Below the pieces are notes generated by a model. That model worked only from the letters and a program-made list of their open reading frames with translations, made no database searches and was not told the DNA's origin. The position numbers and the translations under genes are program-made. DNA of 38,589 nucleotides from Curtobacterium flaccumfaciens UCD-AKU. GTDB lineage: Bacteria; Actinomycetota; Actinomycetes; Actinomycetales; Microbacteriaceae. Positions 32,547 through 38,589 of this stretch are shown here, piece after piece (the first letter of the stretch is position 1; each line of letters starts with the position of its first letter). The DNA lies in the NCBI RefSeq assembly GCF_000349565.1, contig NZ_KB714610.1:1-38589 (forward strand), in the 5' to 3' direction.

Positions 32547-32744
32547 ATGCCGGACCGACTGCGGTGGGTACGCGACTCAGCCGACCACTGGAACGGGTGG
32601 CTCGGCTCGGAAGTCGTGTGCGACATCACCCGGACCGACACGTACACGGTCGATTCACCGGACCACTCGTTGACCGGTGGGCACTCGTCGTTCGAGAGCG
32701 CCGCCGCCCAGGTGCACGGTTGGGTGCGCTGGACCGGCCGTTAG
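32547..32744 (+). CDS. Small hypothetical protein
   Basis: A 65-aa acidic-aromatic protein (starts MPDRLRWVRDSADHWNGWLG) rich in Trp, His and Asp with no TM segment. GGAAACGC precedes the ATG. It lies between the divergent helicase and the AraC-type regulator. No family recognised; the low-complexity-free composition makes it a plausible gene. Confidence 0.5.
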   Translation: MPDRLRWVRDSADHWNGWLGSEVVCDITRTDTYTVDSPDHSLTGGHSSFESAAAQVHGWVRWTGR

Positions 32745-32859
32745 GCCACGGAACGCAACCTGGTTGTAGGACCACCCGCCGCTCCTTAGCGTGAGGGGGC
32801 AGGTCGGCACCACCGCACGTGATCACACCGCTCTGCTTCCAGGAGAGAGAGGTGGCCCC

Positions 32860-33861
32860 ATGACCGACACGACCGAGTCGAAGTCGCCCGCTCCGGGCTC
32901 CGACCCCGCTGCGCGTCCCACGCCGCCGCGTTCACTCGTCGCCGTGGCCGGGCAGGACACCGACTCCGCCATCAGCTCACTCGCCGGCATGTACGCGGGA
33001 AAGGCCTGGTACTCCCGGGCCCTCGACCAGGACTACTGGTTCAAGTACGTCGGCGTCGGTGACGAACGGCTCAGCATCCGCCGTTCCCAGATGCACGGGT
33101 ACCTGCGGGGCGACGTCGCCACCGAGGGCGAGGTCGTCGTGCAGTGGCTCGAACGCGGCGAAGCCCGCGTCGACGTCGGCCACGACGAGGTCCGCATGCA
33201 GCCCGGCGTCCCGACGATGTTCCCCGTCGAGCGCCGGTTCGAGATGGAGTACCAGGACTGGGACCAGCGCCTGGTGCACCTGCGCCGGGACCTGGTGCTC
33301 GACGTCGCTGCCGAGAACCACCTGGTCGACGGCACCGTGGCGTTCGACACGACCGCCGCCCCGGACCCGTCCGCCGTCGCACTCTGGCGCACCGCCGTGT
33401 CGGGTGCCCTCCACGCGTTGCGCGAGGAGGGCGAGGAGTCGCTCGCCTGGCACGAAGCGCAGCGCGACGTCGCCCGCGCCCTGTTCCGGATGTACCCGCT
33501 GCAGGCCGAGCGGTTCCCCTCCGGGTACGGCACCCGCAGCGACGGACGACTCCGTGCCGCGGTCGAGTTCATCCAGGCACACGCCCACGAGCCGCTGACC
33601 GTCGCCGACGTCGCACAGGCCGCGGGGCTCAGCATCCGCGGGATCCAGGAGTCGTTCCAGCGGGCGTTCGAGCGCTCGCCGATGACGTACCTGCGCGAGG
33701 TGCGGCTCGGGCGCGTGCACGAGGAACTGCGGGTCCTCGAGCCGCATGCGACATCGGTGGCGGACGTCGCCCGGCGCTGGGGCTTCGCGCACATGGGGCG
33801 GTTCGCGTCGGTGTACGCGGCCCGGTTCGGGGAGTACCCGCGGGAGACGTTGCGGCGCTGA
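32860..33861 (+). CDS. AraC-family transcriptional regulator
   Basis: A 333-aa regulator. A long N-terminal effector region (residues about 30-215) has beta-rich segments such as QDYWFKYVGVGDERLSIRR and PGVPTMFPVERRFEMEY. The C-terminal double helix-turn-helix runs from RLRAAVEFIQAHAHEPLTVA through QAAGLSIRGIQESFQRAF, SPMTYLREVRLGRVHEEL and VARRWGFAHMGRFASVYAA to the usual FGEYPRETLRR end. The ATG at 32860 follows AGGAGAGAGAGG. The convergent APC permease ends 9 bases away, so there is no evident operon partner. Confidence 0.93.
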   Translation: MTDTTESKSPAPGSDPAARPTPPRSLVAVAGQDTDSAISSLAGMYAGKAWYSRALDQDYWFKYVGVGDERLSIRRSQMHGYLRGDVATEGEVVVQWLERGEARVDVGHDEVRMQPGVPTMFPVERRFEMEYQDWDQRLVHLRRDLVLDVAAENHLVDGTVAFDTTAAPDPSAVALWRTAVSGALHALREEGEESLAWHEAQRDVARALFRMYPLQAERFPSGYGTRSDGRLRAAVEFIQAHAHEPLTVADVAQAAGLSIRGIQESFQRAFERSPMTYLREVRLGRVHEELRVLEPHATSVADVARRWGFAHMGRFASVYAARFGEYPRETLRR

Positions 33862-33870
33862 GCGGCCGGG

Positions 33871-35283
33871 TCAGCGCTTCGCCGGCTCGGCCAGCTTGCT
33901 GTGCTTCCGCGAGTACCCGAAGTACACACCGAGCCCGATCGCGAACCAGATCGCGAACCGCACCCACGTCTCCCACTGCAGGAACGTGACGAGCCACAGC
34001 GACGCGATGACGCCGATGATCGGGATGACCGGCATGAACGGCAGCCGGAACTGGCGGTCCAGGTCGGGCTGCCGGTAGCGCAGCACCACCACGGCCGAGC
34101 AGACCACGACGAACGCGAGCAGGATGCCGATGTTCGTGAGCTCCGCGACGACACCGATCGGCAGCACCCCGGCCAGGATCGCCGACGCGATGCCGAGGAT
34201 CCAGGTCACCCGTGTCGGCACGTGCCGCTTCGGGTCGGTCTTCGCGAACCACTTCGGCATCAGACCGTCGCGGCTCATCGAGAACCAGACGCGCGAGGCA
34301 CCGAGCATGAACGTCACCAGCACCGTGACGATGCCGACGATGGCACCGATCGCGATGACGTTGGCGACACCGCCGAGCCCGACCGACGCGAACGCCGACG
34401 AGAAGCCCGACGCCGGGTCGATGTCGGTGTACTTCTGCATCCCGGTGAGCACGAGCGTCGCCAGGACGTAGAGGACCATCGAGATGCCGAGGGACAGCAG
34501 GATCGCCTTCGGCATGTGCTTGCGGGCGTCGGTGGACTCCTCGGCCGCCGTGGACATGGCGTCGTAGCCGAACACGGCGAAGAACACGGTCGCGGCGCCG
34601 GTCATCACGCCGCCGAACCCGAACGGGAAGTACGGGGAGTAGTTCGCGCTGTTGATGTGGAACACCCCGAGCACGACGATGAGCACGACGAGCGCCACCT
34701 TGATGCCGACGGCGACGAACTCGAACCGGGCGGCGCTGCGGATGCCGCGGGTGAGCACGAACGCGGTGAGCAGGCACAGCGCGATCGCGAAGACGTCGAT
34801 GACGTGGCCGTCACCGGTACCCGGTGCGCCGAGCATCCACGCGGGCAGGTCGATGCCGAACTGGCCGACCAGGAACCCCACGTAGCCGGAGATGCCGATC
34901 GCGACCACCGCCACGATCGCGGTGTACTCGAGCAGCAGGTCCCAGCCGATGAACCACCCGACGATCTCGCCGAGCACCGCGTAGCCGTACGTGTACGCAC
35001 TGCCGGCCTTCGGGATGAGCCCGGCGAACTCGGCGTAGGACAGGGCGGCGGCGGCGCTCGCGACGCCGGCGACCAGGAAGCTGATCAGCACCGCGGGTCC
35101 GGCGACGCCGTTCGCGACGGTGCCGGCGAGGGTGAAGATGCCGGCGCCGATGATGCCGCCGATGCCGATCGCGGTGAGCTGCCACAGGCCGAGGTGCCGT
35201 TTGAGGCCGCCCTCGCCCCCGGCCTCGTCATCGATCGTCTCGATGGGCTTCCGTCGGAACAGGGTGCGTGTCGTCGTCGTCAC
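33871..35283 (-). CDS. APC-family amino acid permease
   Basis: A 470-aa membrane transporter with 12 or more hydrophobic segments. The conserved first-helix motif LTAIGIGGIIGAGIFTLAG marks the APC superfamily. RKHMPKAILLSLGISMVLY, FAKTDPKRHVPTRVTWIL and the ending VYFGYSRKHSKLA match the cationic amino acid transporter (CAT/YfnA) group. It likely takes up amino acids with protons. The GTG at 35283 (VTTTTRTLFRRKP) is the best start; an upstream ATG is out of frame. Divergent from the DUF427 gene. Confidence 0.92.
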   Translation of the reverse strand: MTTTTRTLFRRKPIETIDDEAGGEGGLKRHLGLWQLTAIGIGGIIGAGIFTLAGTVANGVAGPAVLISFLVAGVASAAAALSYAEFAGLIPKAGSAYTYGYAVLGEIVGWFIGWDLLLEYTAIVAVVAIGISGYVGFLVGQFGIDLPAWMLGAPGTGDGHVIDVFAIALCLLTAFVLTRGIRSAARFEFVAVGIKVALVVLIVVLGVFHINSANYSPYFPFGFGGVMTGAATVFFAVFGYDAMSTAAEESTDARKHMPKAILLSLGISMVLYVLATLVLTGMQKYTDIDPASGFSSAFASVGLGGVANVIAIGAIVGIVTVLVTFMLGASRVWFSMSRDGLMPKWFAKTDPKRHVPTRVTWILGIASAILAGVLPIGVVAELTNIGILLAFVVVCSAVVVLRYRQPDLDRQFRLPFMPVIPIIGVIASLWLVTFLQWETWVRFAIWFAIGLGVYFGYSRKHSKLAEPAKR

Positions 35284-35359
35284 CCGCCCATGGTGCACCC
35301 GGAGACGATTCCGCGCACGCACGCGGCTGCACCGCAGGCTCCGGGCGTACACCTGGAGC

Positions 35360-35860
35360 ATGCGTCACCCGAAGAGGACCGAGCCCGGCCCCGGCCAGGA
35401 ATCCGTCTGGGACTACCCCCGCCCACCCGCCGTCGAGCGGGTCACCGCCCGCGTCGTCGTCCGTCTGGGCGGCACGGTCGTCGCGGACACGACCGACGCC
35501 GTCCGCGTGCTCGAGACCTCGCACCCGCCGGTCTACTACCTGCCGATGGCCGACCTGGCCGAGGGCGCGCTCGTCAAGGCGTCGGGATCGAGCATGTGCG
35601 AGTTCAAGGGCCTGGCGCGCTACTTCGACGTCGTCGGCGGCGATGGCACGGTCGCGAGCCGTGCCGCGTGGAACTACCCGACACCGGTCCCCGGCTACGA
35701 GTCGCTGCGGGAACGCGTCGCGATCTACCCGTCGGCGATGGATTCGTGCGAGGTCGGCGGCGAACGGGTCCAGGCGCAGGACGGCGACTTCTACGGCGGC
35801 TGGATCACGGCGGACATCGTCGGCCCGTTCAAGGGCGCGCCCGGCACGCTCGGCTGGTGA
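35360..35860 (+). CDS. DUF427 domain protein
   Basis: A 166-aa DUF427 protein: YPRPPAVERVTARVVVRLGG, TSHPPVYYLPMADL, SSMCEFKGLARYFDVV and ERVAIYPSAMDSCEVGG. This is a compact beta-barrel-like domain common in bacteria and fungi with no firmly known reaction. The ATG at 35360 follows CTGGAG and lies in the gap divergent from the permease. Confidence 0.88.
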   Translation: MRHPKRTEPGPGQESVWDYPRPPAVERVTARVVVRLGGTVVADTTDAVRVLETSHPPVYYLPMADLAEGALVKASGSSMCEFKGLARYFDVVGGDGTVASRAAWNYPTPVPGYESLRERVAIYPSAMDSCEVGGERVQAQDGDFYGGWITADIVGPFKGAPGTLGW

Positions 35861-35953
35861 CCCGGCGTCGTCAGGTGGGGCGGCCCTGACCCGGACCGAC
35901 CCGTTTCGTGGGCGGCGGGGCGGACCCGATCCGGGCCTCCCGGCCGGACCGCG

Positions 35954-36295
35954 TCAGCGGTTGGCGTACGGCGACCAGAACGGCGGCGGAAACGTGCCGC
36001 CGCTCACGATCACGAGCACCTGCCAGACGAGCATGACGAGTCCGGCGGTGCCGATGACGATGCCGATCCACGACCACACCTGCACGGCTCGGCGACGGCC
36101 GGCGATCCGGATCGCCCGCCAGCCGCTCAGCACGCAGACCAGCCCGAACACGGCAGCGAGCAGGACGTGGCGGATGGTGGACTGCGCGGGCACGATGATG
36201 CCCAGGTAGAACGCGACCGGTCCGAGCAACACCGCGAAGGTCGCCGGAGCTGCCGGCGGTTCGTGGTCCCGAGCGACTGCTCCCATGGACGGCAT
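35954..36295 (-). CDS. Small three-TM membrane protein
   Basis: A protein of about 113 aa with three hydrophobic segments: AVLLGPVAFYLGIIV, HVLLAAVFGLVCVLSGW and GIVIGTAGLVMLVWQVLVIV. The tail SGGTFPPPFWSPYANR is aromatic/Pro-rich. The start is ambiguous between 36295 (MPSMGAVARD) and 36286. No family assigned. It is divergent from the DoxX-like gene. Confidence 0.7.
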   Translation of the reverse strand: MPSMGAVARDHEPPAAPATFAVLLGPVAFYLGIIVPAQSTIRHVLLAAVFGLVCVLSGWRAIRIAGRRRAVQVWSWIGIVIGTAGLVMLVWQVLVIVSGGTFPPPFWSPYANR

Positions 36296-36376
36296 GGTAG
36301 CGAGTGAACCTCGCTTCGGGTACGTCCGGGTCGCGCAGCGCGGGCATCCGGCCGTGGGAACGGGCACCATGGAGGC

Positions 36377-36757
36377 ATGCGTTCCTTCTTCCGCGTCCTG
36401 CTCGGCCTGGCCCTCGTCGTCGCGGGCACGAGCCACCTCACCTTCGCGCGCAAGGAGTTCACGGCGCAGGTGCCCGACTTCGTGCCGCTCGACGACGACA
36501 CGACGGTGCTCGCGTCCGGGGTCGCGGAGATCACGCTCGGCTCGGCCCTGGTGCTCGCGCCGAAGTCTGCGCGTCGCTTCGTCGGCTCGATCGCTGCCCT
36601 GTTCTTCACGGTGATCTTCCCCGGCAACCTGTCGCAGTGGGTCAACCGTCGCGACGCCTTCGGCCTGGACAGCGACGAGAAGCGCTTCGGTCGCCTGTTC
36701 GGCCAGCCCGTCCTCATCGCGCTCGCCCTCTGGTCGACGCGCGGCCGGCGCTCCTGA
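36377..36757 (+). CDS. DoxX-like family membrane protein
   Basis: A 126-aa four-helix membrane protein like those of the DoxX/DoxD group. It starts MRSFFRVLLGLALVVAGTSH, then LTFARKEFTAQVPDFVP, which holds the usual RxxF and VPDFVP residues, and ends FGQPVLIALALWSTRG. DoxX-like proteins are thought to take part in thiosulfate/quinone redox or membrane-thiol balance. GGAGGC precedes the ATG closely. The stop overlaps the next start as TGATG. Confidence 0.85.
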   Translation: MRSFFRVLLGLALVVAGTSHLTFARKEFTAQVPDFVPLDDDTTVLASGVAEITLGSALVLAPKSARRFVGSIAALFFTVIFPGNLSQWVNRRDAFGLDSDEKRFGRLFGQPVLIALALWSTRGRRS

Positions 36758-37227
36758 TGGGCGCGCCCGCGCGGCAGACCGGGCCGGCCCCCGGGGTGGG
36801 GCCGGGATCGGGTCCTGCGTCGGGTCCCGATCCGCTCGGGTCCGGCCCGGCGCGCTTCGGTCGGGAGGCCCGGCACCCCCTGGCAGGACGCGCTCGCGTC
36901 GCGGACGTGGTCGCCTCCGCCGCCCTGCTCGTGGTGCTCACGGTGGGTGCGTTGGCAGCGGGGTGGGGGATCAAGCTCATGTCGCTGGCGTTCGTGTCGT
37001 GTGCGGCACCGGGCAACACCTGCAACGAGACGCTGGGTGACTCCGTGGTCGTCTTGGGGCCGATCATCGTGGCGGTGGTGCTCGTCGCGACGATCGTGGT
37101 GTGCGTACTGCGGCTCGTGCGCCGACGGTTGACCTGGCCGGTGGTGCTCGTCGGTATGGCGGCGATCGTCGCGGTGTTCTTCGCCTCGCTGTTGCTCGTC
37201 GACAGCTCGGTCACGCACGGCATCTGA
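36757..37227 (+). CDS. Membrane protein with Pro/Gly-rich N-terminus
   Basis: A 156-aa protein. A 45-residue Pro/Gly-rich cytoplasmic start is followed by three hydrophobic segments (VASAALLVVLTVGALAAGWG, VVVLGPIIVAVVLVATIVVC and PVVLVGMAAIVAVFFASLLL). An outside loop has two Cys (FVSCAAPGNTCNETLG). It resembles small membrane proteins common in Microbacteriaceae (DUF6264-like), but I am not certain. Translation is coupled to the DoxX-like gene. Confidence 0.75.
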   Translation: MGAPARQTGPAPGVGPGSGPASGPDPLGSGPARFGREARHPLAGRARVADVVASAALLVVLTVGALAAGWGIKLMSLAFVSCAAPGNTCNETLGDSVVVLGPIIVAVVLVATIVVCVLRLVRRRLTWPVVLVGMAAIVAVFFASLLLVDSSVTHGI

Positions 37228-37322
37228 GCGGTTCTTCCTCCACAGGCCGGGCTCGTCGAGCGTCTCTCCACAGAAGCTGGTCGTCGCCCCGGGGGTGGAT
37301 GCTGGGCCGCCACGCTGGGGCC

Positions 37323-37757
37323 ATGCCTGACACCGAGATGCTCGACCGCCTGACCCGTGAACCCGTCCGCACCGACGACGACGTCGTCGCACTCGTCGAA
37401 GCCGTCGTCGAACGCCCGCTGCGCCGGCAGTGCTGGGTGCTGTTCCTCGACGACCGTGGGATGTCGATCCCGTTCCTGCTGCCGATCGCCGACCTGCCGT
37501 ACTCGCCGGACGAACACGTCGACGACTTCGCCGCCCTGATCGCCGACATCGTCGCGCAGCTCGGTGCCGCCGACGTCGTGCTCGCGTGGGAACGCCCCGG
37601 CGCCGATCGCCTCTACCCGGTGGACTGGGAGTGGGTCGACGCCTGCGCGTGTGCCCTCGACGAGCAGTCCGTCCGGCTCCGCGCGCAGGTCGTCGTGCAC
37701 TCCGGCGGAGCGGCCATCGTCGAGTTCGACGAGGAAACGCAGGCGGTGGCCTCGTGA
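37323..37757 (+). CDS. Hypothetical protein
   Basis: A 144-aa acidic soluble protein without signal or TM segment. Regular alternation of strands and helices (RRQCWVLFLDDRGMSIPFLL, EHVDDFAALIADIVAQLGAA and VVLAWERPGADRLYPVDWEW) suggests a compact alpha/beta fold, superficially like the JAB/RadC-related or DUF4192-like set, but I cannot assign one. ATG 37323. It ends 5 bases before the convergent gene. Confidence 0.7.
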   Translation: MPDTEMLDRLTREPVRTDDDVVALVEAVVERPLRRQCWVLFLDDRGMSIPFLLPIADLPYSPDEHVDDFAALIADIVAQLGAADVVLAWERPGADRLYPVDWEWVDACACALDEQSVRLRAQVVVHSGGAAIVEFDEETQAVAS

Positions 37758-37761
37758 CGGG

Positions 37762-38382
37762 TCAGCCCTGGGGAGCGGTGTCCGGCACGGTCTGGCCGGT
37801 GAGCTCCTCGACGATCACCTTCGCCTCGGGCCACGACTTCGCGTAGTGGTCCGGGTCCGAGTTGATCTGCACTGCGTGTGCCATCTGCGTCGGCGTCATC
37901 GTCTTCCAGCCCGGTACCTTCACGAGCTTCGTGTAGAACATCGTCGCGGCCGTGTACGGGTCCATCCGCTGCTCGTACGTGCCCCAGGCGCCGTTGTCGC
38001 GCTGCTGGAACAGTCCGCGACTGTCCGGGCCGGCGGCGTCGCCGTGGTCCAGGTTGACCAGGCTCGACTCACCGATCGCGGTCATCACACCGACGGCCTG
38101 CGTGTGCGGGCCGATCCCGAGTGCCTGGGCGGCTTCGATCACGTGCGCGGCGTTCACCAGGCGGTCCTGGCAGAAGCCGGCGACGGGTCCGGCCGGCACG
38201 ACCATGCCGCCGATCGTCTTCGAGGCGACGGCCGGGCACGCGGGCTCCGGTGTCGCGGCGCTCGACTTCGCGACCCCGGCGAGCGAGTTGACCGCGATCA
38301 CCACGAGGACGACCACGCCGATGCCGACCGCCACGATCCCGGCGCCGAACACCGAGGCCAGGGTGATGCCGACACGGCGCAT
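37762..38382 (-). CDS. Secreted lysozyme/transglycosylase-like protein
   Basis: A 206-aa exported protein. An N-terminal hydrophobic segment (ITLASVFGAGIVAVGIGVVV) acts as signal or anchor. The catalytic domain has VGVMTAIGESSLVNLDHGDA with the putative catalytic Glu, then GPDSRGLFQQRDNGAWGTYE, DPYTAATMFYTKLVKVPGW and AHAVQINSDPDHYAKSWPEA. This pattern matches lysozyme-like domains found in actinobacterial cell-wall hydrolases and conjugative elements. It may open peptidoglycan locally. ATG 38382 follows AGAGG seven bases upstream. Confidence 0.85.
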   Translation of the reverse strand: MRRVGITLASVFGAGIVAVGIGVVVLVVIAVNSLAGVAKSSAATPEPACPAVASKTIGGMVVPAGPVAGFCQDRLVNAAHVIEAAQALGIGPHTQAVGVMTAIGESSLVNLDHGDAAGPDSRGLFQQRDNGAWGTYEQRMDPYTAATMFYTKLVKVPGWKTMTPTQMAHAVQINSDPDHYAKSWPEAKVIVEELTGQTVPDTAPQG

Positions 38383-38570
38383 GACGGGACCTCTCGACGG
38401 GCTGGGCGAGTGCTGGGCGGACGGAGCAGGAAGAGCAGCACGAGCGTACGGGCGCCTCCTGGGAAGCCTGCGGCGGCCCGCCGTGGTCGCACATTCGGGG
38501 TTCGCGGTTCGGAGTCCGCGGTCCGCCGCCGGTTGCTCGCCGCGGGGAAGGTGCATCCCCAACAACGAGT

Positions 38571-38589
38571 GACGGTTCTGGTTCACGAA
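38571..38589. repeat. 46-bp palindromic repeat, copy 4 (cut by window edge)
   Basis: GACGGTTCTGGTTCACGAA matches the first arm of copies 1 and 2 exactly over 14 bases. The rest lies outside the window. Confidence 0.7.

Noticed and set aside
29923..32673. 916-codon open frame on the plus strand
   Set aside because: It is antisense to the SNF2 helicase and has no domain-like segment; a composition shadow.

Overview
The window looks like chromosomal DNA of a high-GC actinobacterium, most plausibly a Microbacteriaceae member such as Curtobacterium. This is inferred from the very GC-rich codons, frequent GTG/TTG starts, the gene families present and the GC-rich intergenic hairpins; no rRNA or other marker gene is present to prove it. 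I see no tRNA, rRNA or CRISPR array.

Layout. 1-480: a rho-independent terminator and a 46-bp palindromic repeat, with no convincing gene. 485-3979 (-): an ABC exporter (ATPase, permease) translationally coupled to a LuxR-type two-component system. 4179-5700 (+): three paralogous small lipoproteins. 5777-7420: a hypothetical gene and a quinone-oxidoreductase-like gene, divergent. 7577-10311 (+): a compact operon that I read as an Sdp-type antimicrobial peptide system. It holds an SdpC-like toxin precursor, SdpA-like and SdpB-like maturation proteins, and a fourth gene for a two-TM protein with a PH-like domain that could be the immunity gene. 10364-13772: a DNA-defence island with a helicase remnant, an EVE/PUA-like + HNH nuclease, a PD-(D/E)xK nuclease with an SRA-like head, a NUDIX hydrolase and a Vsr endonuclease.

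13867-16170 (-): a decaying N-acetylmuramic-acid uptake and use locus. The PTS EIIBC gene carries two frameshifts. murQ has lost its N-terminal coding part, and a hexanucleotide expansion ending in a stop codon sits at the break. Directly beyond it, 16364-19084 (+) encodes a WXG100-like protein, a WXG-domain alpha/beta-hydrolase and a lipoprotein of the same general design as the 4-5 kb lipoproteins. The gene on the far side (18990-19727, -) also seems to have an eroded 3' end, so this cassette may have replaced the native junction.

The remaining half (19.8-38.6 kb) is more ordinary. It holds a thioredoxin/DUF4395 pair, DUF1653, a large RecB-like nuclease/helicase, an SseB-like protein, an SDR dehydrogenase, a GPP34 protein, a secreted HNH nuclease, a SWIM/SNF2 helicase, an AraC regulator, an APC permease, DUF427, DoxX, several small membrane proteins and a lysozyme-like secreted protein. 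Between the secreted nuclease and the SNF2 helicase lies a three-copy tandem repeat of about 130-140 bp.

The most promising systems are the Sdp-like operon, whose toxin has two matching C-x5-C motifs, and the WXG/hydrolase/lipoprotein cassette with its possible relation to the orphan lipoprotein array.
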